Source: Marinibacterium profundimaris (GTDB taxonomy: Bacteria > Pseudomonadota > Alphaproteobacteria > Rhodobacterales > Rhodobacteraceae). From it: a stretch of 64,000 nucleotides of DNA. Shown here in pieces: positions 38,252 to 47,428 of the stretch (position 1 is its first letter; each line of letters starts with the position of its first letter). The DNA is taken from contig NZ_AQQR01000004.1 in the NCBI RefSeq assembly GCF_002210095.1, positions 434,001-498,000 of the forward strand, read 5' to 3'. The notes under the pieces are model-generated. The model was not told where the DNA came from, did no database searches, and saw only the letters and a program-made list of their open reading frames with translations. A program made the translations under genes and the position numbers.

Positions 38252-39991
38252 ATGGAGACCCGGGCCAATTACGTACTTGTCGGCGCCTTCGCCCTGGCCG
38301 GATTCCTCGGGATCCTGGCCTTCTTCCTGTGGTTCGCCAACCTGCAGCTGGACCGGCAGTTCGACTATTACGACATCGACTTTCCCACCGTCTCGGGGCT
38401 GAGCGACGCCTCGGACGTGCGGTTCGCCGGGCTGCTGGTCGGACGGGTCGTCGACGTGGGCCTGTCCCCCACCGGCGACGGCACCGTGCGCGTGCGCATC
38501 GAGGTGGGCGGAGATACCCCCGTGCGCACCGACAGCGAGGCCACGATCGAGGCGCAGGGCGTCACCGGGGTCGCCTATGTGGGCATCTCCGCCGGCACGC
38601 CCTCGTCGCCGCTGCTGACGGAACGTTCGGACCAGGAGGTCCCGATGCTGCAGCCGGGCCAGTCGATCCTGCAATCGCTGTCGCAGGACGCGCCCGAGAT
38701 CATGGCCGAAACGCTGGAAGTCGTGCGCGAGCTGCGCCGCATCCTGGGCGGAGAGAACCAGGAGAGGGTGAACAACATCCTGCGCAACGTCGAACAATCC
38801 TCGGCTGCCTTCTCCGAGGCGCTCAACGATTTCTCGGGCATCAGCGATACGGTGGGCACCTTCGCAAGCGAGATCGACCGGTTCAACACAACGCTGGCAA
38901 CCATCACGCAGGACGCGGCGAGCATGCTGACGGCGGCGGAGCGGACGCTGGACGGCATCGACAGGCTGGCCGAAGACACGCGGGGGCTGGTAAGCCAGGG
39001 CAGGCAGACGCTGGACCGCGCAAGTGGCGCGATCGTCTCGGCCGATGGCTACATCACCGGGCAGCTGGGTCCCGCGACCGACCAGCTGCGCGAGACGGTC
39101 GCCGAGATCGAAGCCCGGGTCGCCCGCTTCAGCGAAAGCGCCGAGGCGCTGATGACGACCTATGCCAGGACCGGCGAGGTGGCCACCGACCGGCTGGTCG
39201 AGGCCGAACAGACCCTGGCCGCCGCCAATGCCGCCATCGCCCGGGTCGATTCCACGTTGCAAAGCGTCGAGAGCGCGGCGCAGGGCATCGACACGCTGAT
39301 CGCCGACGGCGCGACACCCCTGGTTGCCGAGTTGCGCGTGGCCACGGCGGAAGCGACCGAGGTGATCCGCACCATCGGCGCCACGGCCGAAAACGACCTG
39401 CCCGAGATCATGGCCGATATCCGGGGCGCGGCGGCCTCGGCCTCTTCGGTGATCGACACCGTGGGCGCGGATCTAAGCTCGGTGTCCGGCCAGCTCGACA
39501 CGCTGGCCGGCAGCGCCGGTGCGGCACTGGAGGACGCGCGGATCACCTTGCGCAACGCGAATGACACGCTGGCCGCGATCAATGGCGCGCTCGACACCGG
39601 GGGCCGCGCGCTCGAGGCCGCCGAACGCGCCTTCGACGGGGCCGACCGGGTGCTGAACGAGGATGTCGATGCCATCGTCGCCCAGCTGGGCCAGACGCTG
39701 GACACGCTGGAGTCGGCGGTCGGCTCCGTCGCCGCCGAGATCCCCGCCGTGGCCGAGGACCTGCGCGCGACCAGCCGCTCGGCCGAGGCCGCCTTTGCCC
39801 GCATCGAAGAGGCGGTGAACGCCAGCGCCCCGGCCGTGCGCGCCTTTGCCGTGGACGCGCTGCCGCAATACGGGCGACTCGCGACCGAGACCCGCGCGCT
39901 GATCTCCAACCTCGACGCGCTGACCGACCAGATCCGCCGCAACCCCAGCCGCTTTTTCCTTGAACCTCGCGCACCGGAGTTCAGACGATGA
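38252..39991 (+). CDS. MCE-domain (MlaD family) protein with long coiled-coil tail
   Basis: A 579-residue MCE protein anchored in the inner membrane by one helix (about residues 10-28) with a single MCE domain (about 38-115: DIDFPTVSGLSDASDVRFAG, then VRVRIEVGGDTPVRTDSEA). The remaining ~440 residues are a long Ala-, Glu-, Thr-rich helical region with heptad character, far longer than E. coli MlaD (183 aa) and similar in plan to PqiB, YebT or plastid TGD2-like proteins. It probably forms a periplasmic channel or needle for lipids. It follows mlaF by two bases and overlaps the lipoprotein gene by four. Confidence 0.92.
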   Translation: METRANYVLVGAFALAGFLGILAFFLWFANLQLDRQFDYYDIDFPTVSGLSDASDVRFAGLLVGRVVDVGLSPTGDGTVRVRIEVGGDTPVRTDSEATIEAQGVTGVAYVGISAGTPSSPLLTERSDQEVPMLQPGQSILQSLSQDAPEIMAETLEVVRELRRILGGENQERVNNILRNVEQSSAAFSEALNDFSGISDTVGTFASEIDRFNTTLATITQDAASMLTAAERTLDGIDRLAEDTRGLVSQGRQTLDRASGAIVSADGYITGQLGPATDQLRETVAEIEARVARFSESAEALMTTYARTGEVATDRLVEAEQTLAAANAAIARVDSTLQSVESAAQGIDTLIADGATPLVAELRVATAEATEVIRTIGATAENDLPEIMADIRGAAASASSVIDTVGADLSSVSGQLDTLAGSAGAALEDARITLRNANDTLAAINGALDTGGRALEAAERAFDGADRVLNEDVDAIVAQLGQTLDTLESAVGSVAAEIPAVAEDLRATSRSAEAAFARIEEAVNASAPAVRAFAVDALPQYGRLATETRALISNLDALTDQIRRNPSRFFLEPRAPEFRR

Positions 39992-40602
39992 CCCTGCCCG
40001 CCCGCCTCGCCTTCCTTGCCCTGATGCTGCCGCTGGCGCTGCCGGGATGTTCCGCGCTTTCCGCCCTTGGCGGCGAGACGCTGGAAATCTACGAGCTGCA
40101 GACAGCGCCCGCGCAGGCACAGTCCCGCACGCGCAGCGTCGAGCTGGTGGTGGAGCCGCCGGTGGGCTCTGGCGCGCTGGCGACCGAACGGATCGCGATC
40201 CGGCCCGCGGCGCTGCAGGTGCAGTACCTGCCGGGCGTCCGCTGGGCCGATCCGGCGCCGGCGATGCTGCAGACGCTGATGCTGCGCAGCCTGTCGGAAA
40301 CCGGCGCCTTCGCCTCGGTCGGGCGGGCGCCGCTGGGCGCGATCGGCGATTACGCGCTGCTAAGCGAGCTTACGGATTTTCAGGCGGCGGTGAACGACGC
40401 CACGCCGGGCGCCACCGTCACGGTGCGGCTGATCGTGCGGCTGGTGCGCGAGCGTGACGCGCGGGTCGTTGCCTCGCGCACCTTCACCGCGATCGCGGCC
40501 AGCGCGGATACCGACGCCGACAGCATCGCCGCCGCCTTCGACGTGGCCACCGGGCAGATGCTGGCCGAGCTGGTGCCCTGGGTGCTGGCGCGCGCCGGCT
40601 AG
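39988..40602 (+). CDS. ABC-type transport auxiliary lipoprotein (PqiC-like)
   Basis: A 204-residue lipoprotein with lipobox LALPGC (Cys 21). The mature part has the auxiliary-component pattern: LEIYELQTAPAQ, IAIRPAALQVQYLPGVRWADPAPAML, then LSETGAFASVGRAP. Such lipoproteins sit in the outer membrane and complete MCE transporters, as PqiC does for PqiAB. It overlaps the MCE gene by four bases (ATGA). It ends the operon; 136 bp separate it from the antiporter gene. Confidence 0.9.
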   Translation: MTLPARLAFLALMLPLALPGCSALSALGGETLEIYELQTAPAQAQSRTRSVELVVEPPVGSGALATERIAIRPAALQVQYLPGVRWADPAPAMLQTLMLRSLSETGAFASVGRAPLGAIGDYALLSELTDFQAAVNDATPGATVTVRLIVRLVRERDARVVASRTFTAIAASADTDADSIAAAFDVATGQMLAELVPWVLARAG

Positions 40603-40738
40603 GCCTGCCCCGCACGGACGCCAGCCGTGACACATATGGCCTGAAACCGGCGGGCGTTCTCCCGCCCATCGGGCACGCGGCCGCCCGTGGCCCGCAAATC
40701 GCAGGTGCGCTTGCGCTTTCTTCTGCTATTTCCAGTGC

Positions 40739-43249
40739 ATGGACATCATTCTCGTCACCACGGTCATCGCGTCCCTGTTCCTTGTCATAGGGGCGGCCGA
40801 GCCCTTTGCCGCGCGCCTGCGCCTGCCCTACAGCGTGATCCTCGCCGTGATCGGCGTGCTGATCGGCGCCGCGGCGATCTTCTTTCTCAGGACCGAGCTG
40901 ACCGACGCGCTGAACCCGGTGGCCGAGGCCATCCTGGGCCTGCCGATCCGGTCCAACGTGTTCCTCTACGTCTTCCTGCCCACCCTGCTGTTCCAGGCCA
41001 CGCTGGAGATGAACCTGAGGCGGATGCTGGACGACTGGGTGCCGATCCTGATGCTGGCGGTGGTCGCGGTGGTCGTGGCCACACTTAGCGTCGGCTACGC
41101 GCTGGCCTGGGCCAGCACCTTGCCGCTGGCGGCCTGCCTGCTGATCGGCTCCATCGTGTCGACGACGGATCCCTCGGCCGTGGTCTCGATATTCCGCTCG
41201 ATCTCGGCCCCGCGGCGGCTGGCGCGGATCATCGAGGGCGAAAGCCTGCTGAACGACGCCGCGGCGATCGCGCTGTTCGGGCTGTTCATGGGCTTCGTGA
41301 TGCTGGGCCTGCCGGATCCCGACCTGACCGATGCGCTGACCCGATTCCCGGTGCTGATCCTGGGCGGCGCGCTGACCGGCTGGCTGGCGGCCCGCATCGG
41401 CGTCTGGGTCATGGCGCTTTTCGCCCGGTTCGAACTGGCGCAGGTCTCGATCTCGGTGGCGCTGCCCTACCTGGTCTACATCGGGGCGGAACAGGGGGTC
41501 GGCGTTTCGGGCGTGATCGCCGTCGTCGCGTCGGGGCTGACGATGAACCTGACCGCGCCGGGACGGCTGCCGCCGCAATCCTGGACCAACCTGCGCGAGC
41601 TCTGGGGCGTGCTGGCGCATTGGGCCGGGGCGCTGATCTTCATCCTTGCCGCCCTGCTGATCCCGCGCCTGCTGGAAGAGGTGCGGCTGGAGGATTTCAT
41701 CCTCGTGGGCGTGGTGGTCGTGGCCGCGGTGGCGGCGCGGGCGGTGATCCTGTTCGGGCTGCTGCCGCTGCTGTCGGCGCTGAAACTGTCGCCCCCGGTG
41801 CAACAGCCCTACCGCGTCGCGATCCTCTGGGGCGGGCTGCGCGGGGCCGTCACCCTGGCCCTGGCTCTGGCGGTGACCGAAAGCTTCCGCGTGCCCGACG
41901 ACATCCAGCGGGTGGTGGGCATCCTTGCCACCGGCTTCACCCTGTTCACGCTGCTGGTGCAGGGCACGACGCTGCGCTGGGTGATCGGGCGGCTGGGGCT
42001 GAACCGGCTGTCGCCCATCGACGAGGCGCTGTCGCGGCAGGTGGTCGCCGTGGCGCTGCAGACCGTGCGCGAGGACGTCGCCCGCACCACCGAGAATTAC
42101 GAGCTGAACCACGACACCGTCCGGTCCGAGGCCAAGCGCTTCGGCGAGCGGCTGGACCAGACCGTCAAGATGGCCGAGGAGGCCGAGATCCTCGACCGTG
42201 ACCGCATCGTGCTGGGCCTGATCGCGCTGGCCGGCCACGAACGCGACACGATCCTGGCCCGCGTGCGCGAACGTACGATCTCGGCCCGGATGGCCGAACT
42301 GGTCCTGTCGGATGCCGACCGCCTGATCGAGGGCGCCCGGTCCCAGGGCCGCAACGGCTACCAGCGCGCGGCGCGTCGCAGCGTGTCCTACGGCCCGGGG
42401 TTCCGGGCCGCCGTGGTGCTGCACGGCCGGGTCGGCCTGTCGGGGCCGCTGGCGCGGCTGACCGCGAACCGGTTCGAACAACTTCTGTCGCAGCGGCTGA
42501 TCCTGCGCGATCTCGGCGCCTTCATCGACGGCCGCATCCGCCGGATCCACGGGCGGCGGGTGGCCGAGCTGCTGCATGACCTGCTGTCGCGCCGCGTCGA
42601 CGCGGTGGAAACCGCGCTGGAGGGGCTGCGCCTGCAATATCCCGGCTATGCCGAGGAGCTGGAACGCCGCTTCATCCGCCGCACCGCGCTGCGGATGGAG
42701 GAACGCGAATACGTGGCAATGCGCGAGGACGGGCTGATCGGGGCCGAGGTCTATACCGCGCTGATGCAGGAGCTGGGCGCGCGCCGCCTGGCGGCCGAGG
42801 AACGTCCAAAGCTGGACGTTGCGCTGCAGCGGACGGCCTTCGTGCAGCAGTTCCCGCTGTTCGCCGACCTCGACGACGGGGCGTTGCGGCGGCTGGGCCG
42901 GGCGCTGAAGACGCGCTACGTCGATGCGGGCGAAGTGCTGCTGCGCAAGGACAACGTGGCGGGAAGCGTGTGCTTCATCGCCTCGGGCGCGGTAGAGCTG
43001 GAAGTCGCTGGCCAGACCTGGCGGCTGGGCCGGGGCGAGATGTTCGGGCAGATGGCGATCCTGACCAACCGGGCGCGCCGGGCCCATGTGAAGGCAATCG
43101 CTCCGACAACGCTTCTGGTTCTGGACGAGGACCGCTTCCGCGCCCTGCTCGACCGCAGCAGCACCCTGCGCGAAGCGGTCCGCGCCAGCGCCCTGACCCG
43201 CGGCATGGACCCCGACGCGGTTCTGCCGCGCAGGAAGGCTGCGGGATAA
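40739..43249 (+). CDS. CPA1-type Na+/H+ antiporter with C-terminal cyclic-nucleotide-binding domain
   Basis: An 836-residue inner-membrane antiporter. The first ~410 residues form 12-13 helices of the NhaP/CPA1 fold, with SIVSTTDPSAVVSIFR and IIEGESLLNDAAAIALFG carrying the ion-binding acidic residues. A long cytosolic helical region (about 420-690) leads to a cNMP-binding domain (about 700-810: FVQQFPLFADLDDGALRRLGR, GEVLLRKDNVAGSVCFIASG, LGRGEMFGQMAILTNRARRA). Proteins of this plan are known among SLC9C/sperm-NHE relatives; cAMP control is plausible here but unproven. Confidence 0.9.
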   Translation: MDIILVTTVIASLFLVIGAAEPFAARLRLPYSVILAVIGVLIGAAAIFFLRTELTDALNPVAEAILGLPIRSNVFLYVFLPTLLFQATLEMNLRRMLDDWVPILMLAVVAVVVATLSVGYALAWASTLPLAACLLIGSIVSTTDPSAVVSIFRSISAPRRLARIIEGESLLNDAAAIALFGLFMGFVMLGLPDPDLTDALTRFPVLILGGALTGWLAARIGVWVMALFARFELAQVSISVALPYLVYIGAEQGVGVSGVIAVVASGLTMNLTAPGRLPPQSWTNLRELWGVLAHWAGALIFILAALLIPRLLEEVRLEDFILVGVVVVAAVAARAVILFGLLPLLSALKLSPPVQQPYRVAILWGGLRGAVTLALALAVTESFRVPDDIQRVVGILATGFTLFTLLVQGTTLRWVIGRLGLNRLSPIDEALSRQVVAVALQTVREDVARTTENYELNHDTVRSEAKRFGERLDQTVKMAEEAEILDRDRIVLGLIALAGHERDTILARVRERTISARMAELVLSDADRLIEGARSQGRNGYQRAARRSVSYGPGFRAAVVLHGRVGLSGPLARLTANRFEQLLSQRLILRDLGAFIDGRIRRIHGRRVAELLHDLLSRRVDAVETALEGLRLQYPGYAEELERRFIRRTALRMEEREYVAMREDGLIGAEVYTALMQELGARRLAAEERPKLDVALQRTAFVQQFPLFADLDDGALRRLGRALKTRYVDAGEVLLRKDNVAGSVCFIASGAVELEVAGQTWRLGRGEMFGQMAILTNRARRAHVKAIAPTTLLVLDEDRFRALLDRSSTLREAVRASALTRGMDPDAVLPRRKAAG

Positions 43250-43313
43250 GGGCGGCCCGGGCTCGCGGCACGATGCCACCGGACCTGCCCCTGACGGCCT
43301 GGACCATGGGAAA

Positions 43314-43390
43314 TGGTGACCCCGACAGGATTCGAACCTGTAACCTGCCCCTTAGGAGGGGGCTGCTCTATCCAGTTGAGCCACGGGGCC
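43314..43390 (-). tRNA. tRNA-Arg (anticodon CCU), CCA encoded
   Basis: The minus strand folds into a complete cloverleaf. The acceptor GGCCCCG pairs with CGGGGTC (one G-U), the D arm is GCTC...GAGC, the anticodon stem GCCCC/GGGGC holds loop CTCCTAA with anticodon CCT reading AGG, and the T arm is ACAGG-TTCGAAT-CCTGT. A discriminator A is followed by an encoded CCA. It lies between the antiporter and LacI genes, opposite to both. Confidence 0.97.
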
Positions 43391-43502
43391 GCCGGGGTCT
43401 TCTTAACCGCCATCCAAAGGCTTGTCACCGTCCTTCGAATTGTTGAACCCGTGCCTTGGTTTGGGCTAGCGTTACAGGACCACGACAAAAGGGATCACCC
43501 CC

Positions 43503-44528
43503 GTGACGAACCACCCCAAACGCCCCCTGACGCTTCGCGATGTCTCCGAAGCCTCGGGTGTTTCCGAAATGACGGTCAGCCGGGTGCTGCGCAAGCGGGG
43601 CGACGTGTCGGAAGCCACGCGCGAGAAGGTTCTCGCCGCCGCGAAAGAGCTGGGCTACGTGCCCAACAAGATCGCCGGCGCGCTGGCCTCGTCAAGGGTG
43701 AACCTGGTGGCGGTCATCATCCCGTCGCTCAAGAACATGGTCTTTCCCGAGGTGCTGTCGGGCATCAACGAGGTGCTCCAGGATACCGAGCTGCAGCCGG
43801 TCGTCGGCGTGACCGACTACATGCCCGAAAAGGAAGAGCGGGTGCTGTACGAGATGCTGTCGTGGCGGCCCTCGGGGGTGATCATAGCGGGTCTGGAACA
43901 TTCCGACGCGGCGCGCGCGATGATGGAGGCGGCCGGCATTCCGGTCGTCGAGATCATGGATACCGACGGCAAGCCGGTCGACGCGATGGTCGGCATCTCG
44001 CACCGCCGCGCCGGGCGCGAGATGGCCAAGGCGATCCTGAAGGCCGGGTACCAGCACATCGGCTTCATGGGCACCAAGATGCCGCTGGACCACCGCGCGC
44101 GAAAGCGGTTCGAGGGCTTTACCGAGGTGCTCGCCAAGTCTGGGATCGAGATCGAGGATCGCGATTTCTATTCCGGAGGCTCCGCGCTGCTGAAGGGGCG
44201 CGAGATGACGCAGGCCATGCTGGAACGCTCGCCCGAGCTGGATTTTCTGTATTACTCCAACGACATGATCGGTGCTGGCGGGTTGCTGTATCTGCTGGAC
44301 CAGGGGATCGACGTGCCAGGCCAGATCGGGCTGGCCGGGTTCAACGGGGTCGAACTGCTGCAGGGCCTGCCGCGACAGCTGGCGACGATGGATGCCTGCC
44401 GGCTGGAGATCGGGCGCGCCGCGGCGCAGATCATCGTCAACCGCCTGTCCGAGCCCGAGGTCCCCTGCGAGAACCAGGTCACCCTGACGCCGACGATCTC
44501 CTACGGCGACACGCTGCGGCGGCGCTGA
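43503..44528 (+). CDS. LacI-family transcriptional regulator
   Basis: A 341-residue repressor. The N-terminal helix-turn-helix is LRDVSEASGVSEMTVSRVLRK, split here as LRDVSEASGV and SEMTVSRVLRK, followed by the hinge YVPNKIAGALASSR and a periplasmic-binding-like sugar domain. The ligand pocket resembles E. coli GntR (gluconate), for example SLKNMVFPEVLSGINEVL and GIPVVEIMDTDG, so an aldonate effector is possible. The start is the GTG at 43503. No sugar genes are nearby. The next gene starts four bases after its stop. Confidence 0.92.
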   Translation: MTNHPKRPLTLRDVSEASGVSEMTVSRVLRKRGDVSEATREKVLAAAKELGYVPNKIAGALASSRVNLVAVIIPSLKNMVFPEVLSGINEVLQDTELQPVVGVTDYMPEKEERVLYEMLSWRPSGVIIAGLEHSDAARAMMEAAGIPVVEIMDTDGKPVDAMVGISHRRAGREMAKAILKAGYQHIGFMGTKMPLDHRARKRFEGFTEVLAKSGIEIEDRDFYSGGSALLKGREMTQAMLERSPELDFLYYSNDMIGAGGLLYLLDQGIDVPGQIGLAGFNGVELLQGLPRQLATMDACRLEIGRAAAQIIVNRLSEPEVPCENQVTLTPTISYGDTLRRR

Positions 44529-44532
44529 TCCC

Positions 44533-45732
44533 GTGACCCTGCCCCGGCTCGACAACCGGCGCGCCCGGGCGCTGTTCCTGGACCGGCACGCCCTGGCCGA
44601 AGCCCCAGCCGGTCCCGGCCGGGGCGAGGATCTGGCGCGGCTGATCGAACGGCTGGGCTTCGTCCAGATCGACAGCGTGAACACGCTGGCGCGTGCGCAT
44701 GACATGATCCTCTTCGCCCGCCGCCCGGCCTACCGGCCAAAGCACCTGACGCGGCTTTATGCGGATGGCGGGCTGTTCGAACACTGGACCCACGATGCCG
44801 CCGTCATCCCGATGCGCTTCCACCCGCATTGGCAGCTGCGCTTTGCCCGCGATGCCGCGCATCTGCCGGCGCGGTGGCGGAACTGGCACAAGCACGACTT
44901 CGAGGCCGAGCTGGAAAGCGTCCTGTCGCATATCCGCGAGAATGGCGCCTGCGGGTCGGGCGACCTGGGCGGAGACGGGCCGAAGAACTCCGGCGGGTGG
45001 TGGAACTGGCATCCGTCGAAGACGGCGCTGGAATTCCTGTGGCGCTCCGGCGCGCTGACCGTGACGGGACGCGAAGGGTTCCAGAAGCGCTATGACCTGA
45101 CCGAAAGGGTGATCGGCGCGGATCTGCTGGAAAAGCCCCCCGAGGCAGCCCACAGCATCGACTGGTTCTGCAACGGCGCGCTGGACCGTCTGGGCTTTGC
45201 CACCAGCGGAGAGATCGCGGCGTTCTGGGCCACCGTGACGCCCGACGAGGCCAAGGCCTGGGTCGCGCGCGAAACCGAAGCCGGGCGGATCGTCCCGGCG
45301 GTGGTGGACTGCGCCGACGGGTCGGACCGCAAGGTGATCCTGCGGCCCGAGGTGCTGGAGGAAGAACCGCCCGAACCGACCAGACGGCTGCGCGTCCTGT
45401 CGCCCTTCGACCCGGCGCTGCGGGACCGGGCACGGGCGCAGCGGCTCTTCGGCTTCCACTACCGGATCGAGATCTTCGTGCCGGCGGAGAAGCGGACATA
45501 CGGCTATTACGTCTTCCCCCTGCTCGAAGGCGACCGGCTGGTGGGCCGGGTCGACATGAAGGCGGACCGCGAGGCGGATATGCTGCGGGTGACGGCGCTC
45601 TGGCCGGAACGCGGGGTCGGCTGGGGCAAGGGCCGGCACGCGCGGTTCGAGGCAGAGCTCGAGCGGGTGACGCGCTTTGCAGGGGTCTCGACGATCACGT
45701 TCGAGGATGGCTGGCTGCGGGAGCCGAAGTAG
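44533..45732 (+). CDS. YcaQ-like winged-helix DNA glycosylase
   Basis: A 399-residue member of the HTH_42 family, which includes E. coli YcaQ/AlkX and Streptomyces AlkZ, glycosylases that repair interstrand crosslinks. The catalytic QxD/Q motif is Q45-I46-D47 in FVQIDSVN, followed by RAHDMILFARRPAY and, further on, FEHWTHDAAVIP. The C-terminal part, LLEGDRLVGRVDMKADR, is conserved in the family. The GTG start at 44533 lies four bases after the LacI gene, so the two are cotranscribed, which is an odd pairing. Confidence 0.88.
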   Translation: MTLPRLDNRRARALFLDRHALAEAPAGPGRGEDLARLIERLGFVQIDSVNTLARAHDMILFARRPAYRPKHLTRLYADGGLFEHWTHDAAVIPMRFHPHWQLRFARDAAHLPARWRNWHKHDFEAELESVLSHIRENGACGSGDLGGDGPKNSGGWWNWHPSKTALEFLWRSGALTVTGREGFQKRYDLTERVIGADLLEKPPEAAHSIDWFCNGALDRLGFATSGEIAAFWATVTPDEAKAWVARETEAGRIVPAVVDCADGSDRKVILRPEVLEEEPPEPTRRLRVLSPFDPALRDRARAQRLFGFHYRIEIFVPAEKRTYGYYVFPLLEGDRLVGRVDMKADREADMLRVTALWPERGVGWGKGRHARFEAELERVTRFAGVSTITFEDGWLREPK

Positions 45733-45905
45733 GGCCGGGCCCGTGGCCGGTTGGGCGCCGCTGCCATTGCTGCCGCCCGGCGCGCCAGGCGCCACCCGGG
45801 CCCGCGTCGGGATTTTCCCGGCCGAAGCGATCCGCACCGGGCTTCAATCGCGTCGCTCGCCGCATTCGGAGCGCATCCGGCGGTCGAACCGCGTCCCGGA
45901 CGGGC

Positions 45906-46628
45906 CTAATCGCGCCCCGCGTCCATGATCTTGCGCGCCAGCAGGTCGGGCGCGGTGAAACAGGCCTCGTGGCCGCCGGTCATCAGGACGTACCGATAAA
46001 GCCCCAGCTTCTCGGACAGGCGCGGATGCCACGGCAGGCTGGCGGGCAGCGCGATGTCCTCCTGGCTGTGGATGTAGGATTTGCCGACCTCCCAGGTCGC
46101 CGGGTTCGACGACAGCGTGATCTTGTCGGTGAAGGTCCGGTAAGGCTGCGGGTTCAGCCGCTCATAGGCCGATTGCGCCAGCGTGGCGTCGCCGTCGTTG
46201 ATGAAGGCCTCGCGCCAGATCACGAAAGGAAGCTCGACCGACCCGTCGGGCTGCTCGATCTCGTCGAACAGCGCCTTCATGAAATCGGCCACCATGTCGT
46301 CAAGGCTTTCGCCGCTGTTGGGGACGAAGGCGCTCCAGTAGACCAGCCGGCGGATGGTGCCGCGCGGCAGGCGGTCATAGGCGCCAGAGATCACCATGCC
46401 GGCGTAGGAATGCCCGACCAGAACGATGTTCTGCAGCCCATGTTCGCCGATGTAGTCCACGAGGCTGGAAATGGCGTCGTCCAGGCCCGAGGACTTGGCA
46501 TCGCCGGGGCGGTTGCCCGCCAGCGTCGGCAGATGCACCTGGTGCCCGGCGGCGCGGATCGGCGCTGCGGTCTCCTCGAACAGGCTGCCGTCATGCCAGG
46601 CGCCGTGAACGATCACATAGGTCGACAT
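45906..46628 (-). CDS. Alpha/beta hydrolase
   Basis: A 240-residue cytosolic hydrolase. VIVHGAWHDGSLFEE is the oxyanion region, the nucleophile is S74 in GHSYAG, and a C-terminal GGHEACF supplies the catalytic His. It resembles the salicylate-esterase/EstC-type group of short alpha/beta hydrolases, but the substrate is unknown. It has its own promoter region on the right and no partner gene. Confidence 0.9.
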   Translation of the reverse strand: MSTYVIVHGAWHDGSLFEETAAPIRAAGHQVHLPTLAGNRPGDAKSSGLDDAISSLVDYIGEHGLQNIVLVGHSYAGMVISGAYDRLPRGTIRRLVYWSAFVPNSGESLDDMVADFMKALFDEIEQPDGSVELPFVIWREAFINDGDATLAQSAYERLNPQPYRTFTDKITLSSNPATWEVGKSYIHSQEDIALPASLPWHPRLSEKLGLYRYVLMTGGHEACFTAPDLLARKIMDAGRD

Positions 46629-46977
46629 GCCCTTCCCTCCCCTTGGCCGTCCTCCCGCGTCGACGGCATGGTAGCTCAGTCTGTCGGCTCGTGATAGCGC
46701 CCTTACTCGCGCATCGCGCCGCTCCAGACGGACCGATGCGGGCCCCGTGTCTTCGGCGACGATAATCGGTGTCCGTTCGCGAGCCTACGCCACGCCCTGC
46801 GGGTCACAATCAAGCGGTCCGGGCCTTGCCCCCGCGCGCCAGGGACCGACGGAGCAGACCGGCATACAATCCATGCGAAGGGTGCGGCTTCCGGGGTCGA
46901 CAACGACGTTGAGGGCGTTAGGCCCGATCGCCCCGACCGGGCGAGTCATGTCGCGGATGCGGGCTCGAATGCGGGTC
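46629..46977. other. Gap without a recognised gene
   Basis: About 350 bp upstream of the alpha/beta hydrolase. The open frames crossing it are rich in Arg, Pro and Ser in the manner of shadow frames and lack ribosome binding sites. I see no clear promoter, repeat or RNA in it. Confidence 0.4.
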
Positions 46978-47202
46978 TCAGGGCCGGTCAGATGCCGTCC
47001 CGGTGTCTCTCCGGGGCGCGGCTCTGTCAGTGCGTGTCCGATCGTGCCTGACGATGACATCCGGCAGCATCAGCGCATCAATCAGCGCCTGGCAAAGGCC
47101 GTCGCACACCGTGCAGCCGACACAGGGGCCGTAGATCCCGTTGAGCTTGGCAAGAAGCTCCTGCGAGCGGGGCGAGGGCGGAAAGCTGCGGTCGATCTTC
47201 AT
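46978..47202 (-). CDS. Small cysteine-motif hypothetical protein
   Basis: A 74-residue protein whose first ~50 residues look like a real small domain: MKIDRSFPPSPRSQELLAKL, then YGPCVGCTVCDGLCQALIDAL with cysteines 27, 30, 33 and 37. C-X2-C-X2-C-X3-C suggests metal or iron-sulfur binding. The C-terminal ~20 residues are basic and may be disordered. I do not recognise a named family and the ribosome binding site is weak, so it remains hypothetical. Confidence 0.55.
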   Translation of the reverse strand: MKIDRSFPPSPRSQELLAKLNGIYGPCVGCTVCDGLCQALIDALMLPDVIVRHDRTRTDRAAPRRDTGTASDRP

Positions 47203-47428
47203 CGTCTGGGTTCCGGTCTGTGACAGGACAGATCAGCTGTGACAAAACCCGGGGCCGGCTGTCAACTGGTTCCGAAACCCTCCCCTGGGATGCAGGGGTA
47301 AAAGCGCCCGGATCTCGCCGAAGCCTCGGGTATTCACGCTCCGTCACGCCTTGGGATTGCATCGTGAAAGCAAAGGGAAGTTCCGGGGGCCCCGCACTCC
47401 GCCCTGAACCCCATCGAAAACCCGGGCG

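Noticed and set aside
43314-43390. tRNA-Arg as an integration site for a mobile element
   Set aside because: No integrase, no direct repeat of the tRNA 3' end and no change in gene content next to it.
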